DNA of 64,000 nt from Isoetes taiwanensis (GCA_021234155.1 JAJEKV010000186.1:451359-515358); one strand, 5' to 3'; shown: positions 1-10,170, counted from the first letter of the stretch. Numbers and translations: made by a program. Notes: generated by a model from the sequence alone, not told the origin.

Positions 1-660
1 CTCATTGCTCATTGGTGCCTTTGAGGGCCTTTGGCTATTTGCATTTTGTGTCCTTGGCTACTTTATCTCGTTTTGCTCTGTTCCTCTATTCTCGGTCCCT
101 TTTTTCATCCATTTCATTTTGATCTCATGTTTGTCCTTTTTCACCCTATGTTTGTTCCTTTCCTCTTTTTTCCATTTTATCCCTTGAGAGATATCTTTGA
201 TCTGCTATTGTCTTGCCTTCCTCTTTTGTCTGCCTCTTGACTCGACGTAGTTCTTCTTGCTTTGTTGGTCCAGTCATCATGTTTTGAACTAGAAGAGTTG
301 TTTGGTATACGTGCATCCCGCATGATGTTCACACAACATTCCCCTTTTTTGCCTGCATTTTAAATTTCAAAACGTGGTTGCATCATCGCACATTCGGGCA
401 TGTTGTAGTGGAGCCTATGGTAAGTTGTCTTGCTTTATTATATGGTCTTTGTTCTTGTTTCAGGTTGCACTCAGTTTTCTTCATCCATTCCTCATCTTGG
501 CATTGACCTCATCCTCGCTGACTCTATGGCATTGCCTACCAGTGTTCTCAATTGCATAATTGTTTTGTCACAGTGTTCTTGTATCTTGGGGTCTCTTGTC
601 TTGTTCCTGTGGGTTATGTTCTGATGATGATATTTGTGCATAAGGACCTCTTCCTAGAAT
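1..660. other. T-rich stretch without recognised gene
   Basis: The plus strand is strongly T/C-biased and holds only short open frames that look like nothing known. It lies downstream of the minus-strand CACTA transposase gene and probably belongs to the same element, because no CACTAC terminus was found here. I see no promoter, RNA gene or clear repeat. Confidence 0.4.
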
Positions 661-667
661 GGATCAA

Positions 668-1426
668 TCATATGACGAGATGTAGAAGTTGCATGCACCA
701 CAATCCAACAATCATTTTCTTTCTGGTTCTTGTGAAAAAAACTTGTTCAACTTGCCTTGGAAAAACAAAAGGCTCGTCCATGTCCCTCAAGAATTGCGTG
801 CTGTTCACCTCATAAAAACCTGAAGGATGTTGCCTAATCGTGCGATTTCTTCCTCGATAAGATACTTTGAACCACCTTGCCTTCAAAACATTCACCTTGA
901 AGGAACGAAAATCAACTTCCATAATGTCTGTTATTTGACCAACATAATTGAGGTCACTGTCTACTAGTTGGTTGTCTCTTATAGAGGATTGACGCGTTTG
1001 CTCAAAACACGCTGCAATGCCACAATCATATGTAACCCTGCCCCTGTCAATGCGCGCGACACGAAAATGTTGGCCGTATGCCCACATGGACGTATGGAAT
1101 CTTGCCTGCATGTACACATGTATTATGTCATCATGATCAACAATAAAAAACATATTAATGTAGTGCAAAAGATAGCAATATCCAACTGCTACATTATAAT
1201 CATCTGGTAAACTTTCAATGCCCTTTTCTTGATCCTCTTCCATCTGACTTATTAACCATTCATGTGGCATGATGTTAGGCAACTTCTCAGGCCCACATGT
1301 CTCCTTTAAATGTTTTCCATGATGGGGCCTTCTTGTTGGGACTTGGTGTCTTCTGTCATCCTCATTATTTTTTCGTGCAATTTCATACTTTTCTCGCCAT
1401 TTATCTAGACTATTACAATTTGCCAT
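668..1426 (-). pseudogene. CACTA transposase C-terminal part, DUF4216
   Basis: An open frame of 252 codons. Its C-terminal half has the DUF4216 pattern found at the end of plant En/Spm Tnp2-like proteins: a hydrophobic stretch, 'FKVNVLKARWF', then an 'EPFVFPRQVEQVFF' motif matching the family's 'DPFILASQAKQVFY'. DUF4216 has no known catalytic role. The N-terminal third is charged, with many Lys and Arg. It lies just downstream of the DUF4218 segment on the same strand, as in intact family members. The ATG at 1426 is only the first in the open frame, and the true protein would be fused to the upstream exons. Confidence 0.8.
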
Positions 1427-1528
1427 TACAAATTTGTTTATCTACATATATGTCTCATCATCAAGGCTGTGTTCAACCCCAAGGCCTTCAAGAACTTCTC
1501 CCATATCCTACACACGTTGCTCTTTCTT

Positions 1529-1855
1529 TCATATATGTGGAGCATCCACTTGTATTGATGTGGTGGCATCAGTCATGAAGAAAAGAATCTCCTGCACCAA
1601 ATATCCTTCTGCCATACATCCTTCTGGTCTAGCCATTTGACGAACAAAATCGTTTAAAACTTTCATATATCGTTCCAAAAAGAACATCCAATGTCTAGGA
1701 GCTGGTCCCACCAAACTAATCTCCTCTGGAAGATGTATTAGAAGATGTACTTGAAGATGAAAGAAGCTAGTAGGAAAGTCTCGCTCTAAGATGCATAATA
1801 ACTCAACAACTTCAATCTCCATCTTTGGTATGTCAGAGACATTAATTTCCTTCAA
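1529..1855 (-). pseudogene. CACTA transposase DUF4218 segment
   Basis: An open frame of 108 codons with the DUF4218 signature: 'CILERDFPTSFFHLQVHL', then 'IHLPEEISLVGPAPRHWM', 'ERYMKVLNDFVRQMARPEG' and 'AEGYLVQE'. This domain follows the Tnp2 catalytic core in plant CACTA transposases, and its position between Tnp2 (upstream, larger coordinates) and DUF4216 (downstream) is canonical. Mutations separate it from its neighbours, so it should be read as one piece of a broken transposase gene. Confidence 0.88.
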
Positions 1856-2066
1856 TGAAACCCACCTAGATGAGAAATTTTATAAAGGAGAGTGTCATTA
1901 ATACAATTTTTTATAAGGAATCTAAAAACCATAGGTTTTTTACCTTGCCATTTTTCCAACCAATAAATGGCATCTCGTATTCTTGTTGTCAAGCAATTAT
2001 CTATCGCGCATGGTAGAATATGCTAAAAATGAAAGAAAATTTTGGTAAAATGAAATGCTATTAGGA
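1856..2066. other. Spacer between CACTA transposase segments
   Basis: AT-rich sequence between the DUF4218 segment and the end of the Tnp2 core. It may be a former intron, since plant Tnp2 genes are split, but I could not fix splice sites. Confidence 0.3.
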
Positions 2067-2069
2067 AAA

Positions 2070-2815
2070 TCAAAGACTTACTTGTAGAAACATATGCCAA
2101 TCGTGTGTCTTCAATCCTTTAAGCTCGTCGTCTTGGGTGAATGCCTTATGCAAGAATATACCATAACTTGTGGGTGTTCTCATACTAGAAATCACCTGTT
2201 TGACTTGCTTCTCCTCTTGCCTACTTAGTACCCAAGGTGCACTTTTGCACTTTTGCCCATTTTGCGGTGGCCATAATTGGGGCATTATATTTTTATCCTT
2301 CAAATCATTTCTACGAGCCAGAGTATCACAATCACCAATTAGGTGTCTCCATAATGAGTTGCCAACATTTTAAAGATGTGCATGGGGAAAATGTGCAATT
2401 TTTAGTTATGACCAATATTCAAGACAATAGAATATAGAAAGTCATTTCATACCAGGGGGAGGAACTACCAAACTATCATCAGTCACATTTTGAGATGCAC
2501 GTGCTTCTAGCCAAGTCTCTAACCAATCATGAGGAGTTCTTCTTCTTGGTTTTTCATCATTTATGCGTCCACACATATGATGTGCAGGTGGTAAAAATTT
2601 CTTATGGCCATCATATATTTGCTTAGATAGATGCTTTGAGCGATAGCATGGCAACTCAACTCCGCATGAAGGGCATCGAAACTTTCCACTTGTTTGCAAA
2701 CCTATGCATTAAGAAAAAAAGATGTGAAAAGCTTTACAATTATAAAAGAAATAGAACCTATAGCTACATATATACATCCATACCTGATGCATAACCAAGT
2801 CCCGGGTAGTCATGA
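2070..2815 (-). pseudogene. CACTA Tnp2 transposase core, C-terminal part
   Basis: Two open stretches (2442-2699 and 2070-2303) joined by readable but broken frame. The upstream one has the zinc-finger-like 'FRCPSCGVELPCYRSKHL' that follows the catalytic start of Tnp2 (PF02992 family). The middle part (2300-2400) still reads as the conserved 'MHI.KNV' helix followed by 'SLWRHLIGDCDTLARRNDL', with a stop codon. The downstream one has 'KDKNIMPQLWPP' and 'GIFLHKAFTQDDELKGLKTHDWH', the Tnp2 C-terminal hallmark. The gene is cut just upstream (2816-3071) by a short inserted element. Confidence 0.82.
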
Positions 2816-3071
2816 ACCCCGTGGTTTCACCTACTATAAAGGGGATACGCCACGTGCGTTAATGGAGTCAGCAAAAAACCCTCCGTATACGCCTTGTCCA
2901 ACCTTCTAAACACCCCTTCCCATATACATATTACCTTTGGACCCCCCTCCCGAGAAAACCCCTTAGCCAAACCCCTATCAGGTATGTATACATACGGTTT
3001 AAGGTAAAAAAAATCCACCCCATTCACTCACATGTTATATACGCCTTAAAGTATGTGACATCCCCGGGGTT
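2816..3071. mobile_element. 256-bp TIR element, copy 1, inside CACTA transposase gene
   Basis: The insert begins AACCCC and ends GGGGTT. Its first and last 26-28 bases are imperfect inverted repeats: left 'ACCCCGTGGTTTCACCTACT', right read backwards 'AACCCCGGGGATGTCACATA'. It separates two parts of the Tnp2 frame that otherwise join smoothly (... FTIH / DYPGLGYASG ...). The direct repeat ATG flanks it, suggesting a 3-bp duplication. A related copy lies at 22221-22455. It has no coding capacity. By type it is a MITE; which autonomous family moves it is unknown. Confidence 0.72.
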
Positions 3072-3920
3072 ATGAATGGTGAAACAACATATAGCATGAA
3101 AAGTAAATGCCTGAGGTGACCTAGTTATATCATGCATTTGAATCCCTTTCCATAGTATTTGCAATTCTTCAATGAGTGGCTCCAGGTATACATCCATATT
3201 TTTTACTTGATACTTGCCTAATTTGAAAGTAGTTAGAAGATATATGTTGCTACTACATATATTTAGTTTAAATATATTTAATTTAAATTGGGACTTTCGT
3301 ACATACCTGGAACTATACGTGTCAACATGGGGTGCCCTGCTTTTGTCGCCAGCCAAGGAGGGATGTTATAATTCACTAGCACGATAGGCCACACACTATG
3401 ACTTGAGGACATATGACCGAAAGGACAAACTCCATCTAAATCAATGGCAAGACACAAGTTTCTTGGTTCTGTTTTAAACATTGGCCACTTGTCCTCAATA
3501 TGTTTCATTGCTTCACCATCAACTGCTAGTCTTAAAACTCCATCTGTGCTCCGATGCTTGGAATGAAACTCCATAAGTGCACTAAGTGATGGGCATCGGA
3601 ACACCCTTTGCAACCTTGGTATCAATGGCATATGTCGCAAGAGCGTTTGGGACTCCTGCAGTTTTCATCTTAACATCATATCTAGGCTCATTATATTTTG
3701 GGCATGTCTCCAACTCTGCATAGTCATTGCGATAGAGAATACAATCATTGGGGCATGCATGAATGGAGTTATACTGAAGTCCTAATTGACTCAAACATTT
3801 AAATGCCTCTCGTCTATCCCTCGGAAGGCAATGCCCATCTGGTAGAATATCCCCCAGCAAGCTATAAAAAATTATCAAATTCACATGTTGGTACTTACAA
3901 ATGCATAATAAAAACAACAC
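3072..3920 (-). pseudogene. CACTA Tnp2 transposase core, N-terminal part
   Basis: Overlapping frames carry the Tnp2 family blocks in order: 'IHACPNDCILYRNDYAELET' (about 3720-3770), 'VFRCPSLSALMEFHSKHRST' (about 3550-3610), 'LDGVCPFGHMSSSHSVWPIV' (about 3390-3450) with 'NYNIPPWLATKAGHPML', and 'MDVYLEPLIEELQILWKG' (about 3150-3200). In intact relatives the 'D(G/D)..PFG.MSSSYS.WPV' block carries part of the DDE-type catalytic centre. Frame changes near 3280 and 3600 break the gene. It continues leftwards into the segment at 2070-2815 after the inserted short element. Confidence 0.87.
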
Positions 3921-3931
3921 GAAGCAATCTC

Positions 3932-4186
3932 TTACTTGAATACTTGTGAAACGCTATTATTGCTCCATCTGCACTTGTGTTGGAGATTTATTATCAATAG
4001 ACATGCCGCCAAACGAGAGATTTTAGCATTTGGATATAATGATTTATGTAGCTCGAAATCGAACGGCTCATCCATGAATTGGTTGCTATTATCTTGGGCT
4101 TCAGTGCCTTCTTCGGTTTCTTTCGTCGGAAAGAAGTTGTTAATTGCCTCGACTAGACCAGGCTCGGAAACAAAATCCCCATCCAA
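3932..4186 (-). pseudogene. CACTA transposase N-terminal extension
   Basis: An open frame of 84 codons just upstream of the Tnp2 core, acidic in its first half and ending in a 'LHKSLYPNAKISRLAACLLI' stretch. It matches the usual spacer between the N-terminal transposase-associated domain and Tnp2 ('EPLYPG..YT.L....L'), followed by 'KCRWSNNSVSQVF', the expected entry to the core. The real start codon probably lies further upstream; none is convincing before the element's end at 4546. Confidence 0.65.
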
Positions 4187-4380
4187 TGATTGGTCTGTTG
4201 AACTAGTTGAAATCTATGATGAAAGAACTAAAATTATTTGGGCTAATACTTTCTAAAATATAAAGCTATATGATGTTAGCAAATATTGCGTACCTCATCT
4301 CGTCCTCCACTTAAATTTGTTTGAATGGGCGCATTTGGGCATAATCCATAAGCAAACACCCAAATAGGCATGTTAGCATC

Positions 4381-4546
4381 TTACAGCTCCTAGAAATGTG
4401 TAATCATCTCCCAAATCGGCCAAACCGGGTCAATCTGCGCCAAATCGCCTGCGTTCGCAATGCAGAGCCCATTCACGCGAACTAACCCGGGTTGACCCAT
4501 TTTGGCCTGGATTGGCCAAATTGATCCAACAAACTGCCATGTAGTG
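4381..4546. repeat. CACTA right terminus with subterminal inverted motifs
   Basis: GC-rich stretch with motif GGCCAAACCGGGTCAA (about 4408-4425) and its near complement TTGACCCATTTTGGCC (about 4492-4510), ending in GTAGTG. Such arrays bind the element's own TnpA-like protein in known CACTA elements. The exact terminus is an inference, since the partner end is outside the window. Confidence 0.5.
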
Positions 4547-4667
4547 TTTCTTGCCTTGTTTTACTTAGATTTGCACGTTATGGTACCTCATTTGGACATC
4601 CATAGCCTTAGAACAAAAGTCTGTTCCATCAAGAACCCTTGTGCACAGAACCCGAGGCAACCCTAGT

Positions 4668-4677
4668 CTATAAAAAG
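4668..4677 (+). promoter_or_regulatory. TATA box upstream of ORFx in element A
   Basis: TATAAAAAGG stands about 120 bases before the ATG at 4789 and is followed by a C/T-rich leader typical of plant transcription starts. The comparable gene in element B has TATAAATATA at 33437 in the same relation to its ATG. Confidence 0.55.
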
Positions 4678-4788
4678 GGGCCTCATTTGCCATTTTCCCT
4701 TCACCAAAACTGCTCTTGCCATCTTAGGCGATTTCCTAAGCTTTCATCAATCTAGTTCAAGCTATTTTCTATACCTATCTCTGCTCAA

Positions 4789-5539
4789 TGGCGCCCAGTA
4801 GCTTTGTCCGATGGTATGATGCTGCTAACCATATCCATGATTTCCCTGCTGAGAGGCCTTCAAAGTGTTCGACCATCTCTTTGATCTCCACGCAACCTTG
4901 ACCAGGACACCCTTCTATACTGACATCATCTGCCAATATGATCAGCAGATCCTACCCTGGGAAGTTAGCTTGCCGCCTAGGGAAGGGAAATGGGTATCCC
5001 TAGATTCGCTTAGCTAAGCCATAGGGGGAGGATCCAAGGGCAAGAACCAGCTGTAGGATAGGACAAGAGCCATGCCCGACTACATGACCTGCAAGCACAA
5101 TAGGCATAGACATCTCTCAGCCCATGCAGCCCTCGCCCTATTCATGCAGTATAAGGCAATCAACAAGGTGGGGGAGCCCTCAATTCAGCCTTTGGACCTA
5201 GCGCCACTCGACACTTGAAGGGAGCAAAGCCACATTCACGAGATCGAGTCCTCGGAGTACATGTACCATGGCATAACATCAGGGACACCAGCATTGCAAA
5301 TCGAGCAAGACTACGAGCAGCTAGGGGAAGAAAACCCAGGTTGGGAAAGCAGAGAGGCGACAAGAATCGAAAGGCGCATAGCCAGGCATGATGATGAAAT
5401 CAGGCGGGCCTATGAACCACCAATCGACATCACAGCCCTATCACCAATAGTCATCGATGGAGAGGAGTACACCTTGGCAAATGACATCCTCAACCTTCCC
5501 TACTGTCAAGAAGAAGGGCTTAGAATTGACGAACTCTGA
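4789..5539 (+). pseudogene. ORFx of chromovirus A (unknown function), broken
   Basis: Begins 'MAPSSFVRWYDAANHIHDF' and, after at least three frameshifts or stops, ends in an open frame (5261-5539) reading 'ALSPIVIDGEEYTLANDILN'. Element B has a matching gene at 33555: 'MATSSFRRWYSAIAHV' at the start, 'PDYMT' in the middle, 'SLIPVIIEGQEYLLLHDIKN' near the end. The C-terminal half is acidic and rich in Arg/Glu. No domain is recognised. The shared start, own TATA box and position ahead of gag show a real accessory gene of this element family. It is not gag, which follows separately. Confidence 0.65.
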
Positions 5540-5544
5540 GCAGC

Positions 5545-6296
5545 AAAGTGACTTCATCGACTACTCCTATCAGGAAATCCCAAGGGAGCTAGCAGAGCGA
5601 CACTCTTACGCCGGGGAGACAATGTCAGATATAGCTGCCTACGAGCAGATAAGGGAGATGTATCGCCAACAGGAACCAATCATCCCAGAGGAGGAGTTTC
5701 AAGAAATCCAAAGCAGATTGTAAAAACCACGAAGAGGCCCAAGCTCTAGCCGAATAGTTCGTTCCAGGAGTATATGGGAGGCATCCAGTGGCATCAACCT
5801 GGAGAGCACAACTACCATGTGGAGGGACCATGAAGACCTCTTGGCATTAGACGTCTACGGAGAAGCAGCTCGGAGAAAGGACACAGGTTCGAAGGCCATA
5901 GGAAAGGGCAAGGCACTCCGGCACTATCTTCCAGTCCTCAGCCAAGGGCAGATGATAGTTTTTCACAGGGAGTTCAACCCACGAGGAGAAAAGTCGGTGG
6001 CACTCCTCATAGCACTCTCTGACTTCGGACAACACGCCAAGCTGAGTCCCATAACGGATCATATCATTCTTTTTAAGAGATCCGTGGCATTCCACTGCCT
6101 TGACTTCGCCAGGGGCCACCTCAGGGACGCAACATTGACAGTAGTGGCGGCAACGACACCCGAACTCCCTGCACCCCAAATGGCTCGAGCCCTCGAAGGG
6201 GGATCTTTTAGAAAGATCTTGCGGAACGTCGGCAAAGGACTTCGACTCAGGGATGTCAAGAACTTCTTCAAATCGATGAAGGGGCATCGAAGATGA
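5545..6296 (+). CDS. ORFy of chromovirus A (unknown function)
   Basis: An uninterrupted frame of 159 codons runs from the ATG at 5817 to the stop at 6294-6296. A degraded upstream part (about 5545-5720, 'YSYQEIPRELAERHSYAGET') in the same frame phase may be its former N-terminus or the end of ORFx. The protein mixes a hydrophobic core ('VALLIALSDFGQ', 'ITDHIILFKRSVAF') with a basic C-terminus ending 'VKNFFKSMKGHRR', which could contact nucleic acid. I recognise no family. It sits between ORFx and gag. Element B is truncated before the corresponding point, so no second copy is visible here. Confidence 0.5.
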
Positions 6297-6513
6297 ACAT
6301 TTTCTGTTCTCACTTATCTTCTAATTGTATTGAATGTCTTCAGTCGATATATTATCATGTATCTTATATAAATGTATAACTCTTATGTATTAATTGCTAT
6401 AAATTGTTTTTGACTTATAAGTGGAGTTTTGACATGATTTCTTTTATACCTAACAATAATTGTCTTGTAAATAAGGATGAATAATGTATAACCTAAATAA
6501 CAAGCATTGATGA
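6297..6513. other. AT-rich spacer before gag
   Basis: AT-rich sequence between ORFy and gag with no open frame of note. It may hold the 3' end signal of the ORFx/ORFy transcript and the start of the gag message, but I see no clear TATA box or splice pair. Confidence 0.3.
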
Positions 6514-7896
6514 CCAATACTTGCAGCAAGGAACATCGGCTCAGGGTCTCAAGGCCAGGGCCGACAGCACCAATGGGTACCTAGAAACTTGTTTGGGCGA
6601 GAACAAGACGACAACAACGATGAAATGACGGTGGAGACAGTGAATGCAAGGCTCACGCAGATGAGAAACCAGATGCAAAACCTGCTTTAGTGGGCAACCC
6701 CATTGATGAACGCTCAGGAATACCGACCTCCACCACCACCTCCACCTCCTGTGCAAGGCGTTGATGAGACTCCATAGCCAGAAGGGGAAGAGAATCAAGG
6801 AAATGTCAGGGACAGGAAGAGGAAAAGGAGAAGCAGAAAGAGCCCAACACCATCCAGCTCTAGCGTATCAGATACCTCTAATAGTCAGACCGGTAGCAGC
6901 TCCGAGAGCGAGTCAGATGCATCATAAGATAGGAAACAGAACAGGAAGACAGATGATTATCAGAAAATAGTGGGTAGTGCCATGAGTAATGTCTGGAAGA
7001 CGAGGAAGCTTGGTCAGTTTTCAGGTAAAGACAGGTCAGGCATGGAAGCAGAGGCTTGGCTTGATGAGATGGAGGAATTTGGCAATTCTTACGGCATGAA
7101 AGACAAGGACATAGGCAAGGTTGCAACAGCCAACCTAATAGGACCAGCCAGGATATGGTGGAAAGGGTATGCTAAGTCTAATAAGTTGAGACGGAACAGT
7201 TGCAGATTCAAGACCTTTAGTAAAGCTTTCCGCAAACATTACGTGCCGAGATCTCACACTAGCAGGCAGATCCAGCAGTTCTACAGACTAGACCAGGGGA
7301 ACCTATCAGTAGCCAAGTACACAGAGGAATTTACGAGGTTAAGACTCAATGTGCTCAGGATTATAGAGAGACAGGCGGTCGATGGTTACATTGAAGGGCT
7401 CAACAGTAACATCAAGAGGTTAGTTCGAGCAATTAACCCAAAGACAGTCGGAGAGGCCGAGGACAAGGCCTTGAGTTTGGAAGAAGCCCCAGTAACTCCA
7501 GGGCAGAAACAGTTACCGTTCAAGGGTAAAACAACAGGACGGTATCAAAATAGGCAAGCAGCAAACATACCAGCCGGAGGCCAACATCAAGGAAAAGCTC
7601 ATGGAAAGCAATTTGGAGACCGCATGCCACAGGATGGATCAGGGGGCAGTTCGCTCAAGCGTCTTTTAGACAGCATCCCTAAGGAGAAGAGACAGGAATG
7701 CATTGAGAAGAAGTTGTGCTTTAGGTGCTTCCAGCCAGGGCACCGAACACACAACTGTCCATTCGTCATGCAGGTAGCGTTGGCAGAACTTGCAGATTGG
7801 AAATCTCCAACCGAAGGTGATGATGAAGATGACGACCAGCAAGAAGGCCAAGATTTTATAGAAGGTAAGTGCAAAATCTGTGTGAAATCACATTAG
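6514..7896 (+). pseudogene. Gag of chromovirus A
   Basis: The main open part (6970-7896, 308 codons) has the retrotransposon gag (capsid) domain: 'SGMEAEAWLDEMEEFGNSYG', 'GPARIWWKGY', 'FSKAFRKHYVP', 'YTEEFTRLR'. It is followed by a CCHC zinc knuckle 'CFRCFQPGHRTHNC' (CX2CX4HX4C) at about 7718-7760. Upstream the same frame continues from about 6514 through three stops (near 6689, 6775 and 6928), with a proline run and a Ser/Arg-rich tract. The ATG at 6970 is therefore internal to the original protein. It ends with an acidic tail and a TAG directly before RT-like sequence. Confidence 0.85.
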
Positions 7897-8640
7897 CTCC
7901 AGATGCTAAGCCTACCAGCAAGGCACCATACAGAATGAGCACCCCAGAGTTGGTAGAGCTCAAAGAAACAGCTGCAGGAATTGCTTGACCTTGGATTTAT
8001 AAGAGCAAGTGTGTCACCCTTTGGGGCACCCATACTCTTCGTCAAGAAGAAAGACGGGAGTCTAAGAAATGTGTATAGACTATCGCCAGCTTAACAAGCA
8101 GACGATAAAGAATAAATATGCTCTGCCAAGGGCGGATGATTTGATGGATCAGTCAAGGAGCAAAAGTTTTCTCTAAGATTGGCTTAAGGTCGGGTTATCA
8201 CCAAATAAGGATAAAGGAAGAAGATATCCATAAGACCGCCTTCAGAACGCGGTATGGGCACTTCGAGTTTACAGTAATACCTTTTGGCTTATCGAATGCC
8301 CCGGCCACATTCATGCGTCTCATGAATGACATCTTCATGGAGTTCTTGGACGAGTTTGTCATTGTATTCTTCGACGACATCTTAGTTTACAACAAGTCCA
8401 TCGAAGAGCATTGTCAGCATTTGAGAAGAGTGTTGGAAAAGCTAAGGCGGCATCGGTTGTATGGGAAGCTCTCCAAATGCCACTTTGCAACAGGTCGAGT
8501 GGAGTATTTGGGGCACGTGGTAACAGCCGAGGGGATTTCTACAGATCCTTCAAAGATTGAAGCAATAGTTGATTGGCCAGCTCCAAGGAACGTGGCAGAA
8601 GTGAGAAGTTTTCTCGGTCTGGCACGTGAAGGACTTCGCT
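7897..8640 (+). pseudogene. Reverse transcriptase of chromovirus A, broken
   Basis: Reads in two or three frames as a Ty3/gypsy RT: '[20 protein letters not shown]', '[12 protein letters not shown]', '[17 protein letters not shown]', then the open part from 8313 with the catalytic '[10 protein letters not shown]' (family YxDD changed to FFDD), '[13 protein letters not shown]', 'KCHFA...YLGHVV' and '[18 protein letters not shown]'. A frameshift near 8060 and another near 8150 kill the gene. About five codons are lost at 8622-8630, where the 'GYYR.FI' block should be. No protease domain fits between the gag end (7896) and the first RT residues. Confidence 0.88.
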
Positions 8641-9160
8641 AGGTGGGCATCCCCTTTATCGGACCTCACCAAGAGCAATAAGATAAAGGATTGGGCAAAG
8701 TTTTGGCTTGAGAATGTCCAAGCCTCCTTTGAAAAGCTCAAAGAGGCTCTAACGACAGCTCCAATCCTCATCCTTCCAGATCCGAGCAAAGATAAGCTAG
8801 TGGCCACGGATGCGAGCAAGATAGCAACAGGTGCAGTTTTGATGCAAGAAGGAAGGGTAGTCGCCTACGACTCGAAGAAGATGAGCGACGCAGAGCAACG
8901 CTACCCAACCCATGATCAGGAGTTATTAGCCTTTGTCAGGGCATTAAGGATTTGGAGGCATTATTTGCTGGGGAGGAAGTTTCAGTTAGATACTTATCAC
9001 CAGAGCCTCCAGTATCTTTTCACCCAACCACTCCTCAACCTAAGGCAAAGGAGATGGATGGAATTCCTTGAGGAATATGATTTTGACATAGTATATAAGC
9101 CCAGCAAGCTTAATGTGGTTGCAGATGCCCTCTCCAGGAGACCATTCGAAACGAGAACGC
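8626..9160 (+). pseudogene. RNase H domain of chromovirus A
   Basis: First part of a 400-codon open frame. It holds the RT connection '[13 protein letters not shown]' and an RNase H of Ty3 type: 'LVATDASKIATGAVLMQ' (first Asp), 'VVAYDSKKMSDAEQRYPTHD' with the conserved Glu in 'QELLAFVRALRIWRHYLLG', 'YHQSLQYL' in place of the usual 'TDHQSLKYL', and 'DIVYKPSKLNVVADALSR' with the last Asp. The third acidic site appears lost (YHQS for DH.S). It continues without break into integrase. Confidence 0.87.
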
Positions 9161-10170
9161 ATTGTAATGCTATATCCACCCTTTCGAGTGAATATGGCAA
9201 GAAAATTGAGGAGACATTGCCATCAGATGGTGATTTCAAGGAGGTATGGGCAAGCCTCTCTAAGGAGGCTAGAACAGATAAGGAACGGGAGGCCTTCAAA
9301 CATTATAGGAAGAAAGGCAACCTGTTGTACCATAAAGATAAGTTGTGTGTGCTCGATTGGGCCGAATCGTCAGGAGTAAGGAAGTTAATTCTTCATGACA
9401 CGCACAACAACCCAATAGCCGGGCATGCGGGGTTTATGAAGACGTATTTCAAGATTCGAAGTAGCTATTTCTGGCCGAGAATGAAGAAACAGATAGCCAG
9501 ATATATTCGGGAATGCCAGTTGTGCCCGCAGACCAAGGCAGAGCAGCTTCGAATTCTGGGAGCTTTGGAACCTTTGACAGTGCCGAATGCAAAGTGGGAA
9601 GTAATAAGCATGGATTTTATTATAGGACTTCCTAGGACTCTTCGAGGCAAAGATGCACTAATGGTAGTCGTAGATAAATTATCTAAGATGGCACGCTTCG
9701 TGCCTTGTAAAACTACAGACACAGCCTTAGACACTGCCGTTCTATTTGTAAAGGAGATTTTTAGACTCCACGGCATGCCTCGAGAGATAATCTCAGATAG
9801 GGATTCTAAGTTCATGAGTGCATTCTGACAAGATTTATTTGCCACGATCCAGACCGAGCTCTCGATGAGCACATCCTACCATCCTCAGATGGATGGCCAG
9901 ACGGAGTGGACGAATCGAATCATCAAAGATATGCTCAGAAGTTATGTATGGAATAAGCAATCCAAGTGGGATGATTTCATCCACTTGGTAGAATTCTCCT
10001 ACAACGGTACGAAGCAGGAGTCATCGCAGATGTCTCCCTTCATGATCAATTACGGGTATCAGTGCCTCACCTTAGATACTTGGCACAATCCCGTGTCAAA
10101 GGTCGAAGTATCCCAGCAAATGCTAGGAGATATGCAGCAGCTGGTGGAAGAAGTAAGGGGTACCTATTAG
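9161..10170 (+). pseudogene. Integrase of chromovirus A
   Basis: The zinc-binding HHCC domain is present: 'HDTHNNPIAGHAGFMKTY' and 'YIRECQLC' (about 9390-9530). The catalytic core follows with its first Asp in 'WEVISMDFIIGLP' and second in 'PREIISDRDSKF'; after a TGA at 9826 the frame resumes with 'YHPQMDGQTEWTNR', which holds the catalytic Glu. 'WDDFIHLVEFSYNGTKQESS' is typical of chromovirus integrases. Apart from the stop at 9826 and one at about 10168 the gene is remarkably well kept. Confidence 0.9.

Larger units (their letters stand above)
1..4546 (-). mobile_element. CACTA (En/Spm-type) DNA transposon, left end outside window
   Basis: The minus strand carries, in the order expected for plant CACTA elements, the Tnp2 transposase core, DUF4218 and DUF4216. 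The right end is proposed at GTAGTG (4541-4546), the complement of the CACTAC terminus. Just inside it (about 4400-4535) lie short inverted motifs of the GGCCAAACCGGGTCAA type, which fit the subterminal repeats where the TnpA protein binds. No matching left terminus occurs in the first 660 bases, so the element should run past the window start. In-frame stops and a nested insertion show that it is inactive. Confidence 0.8.
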
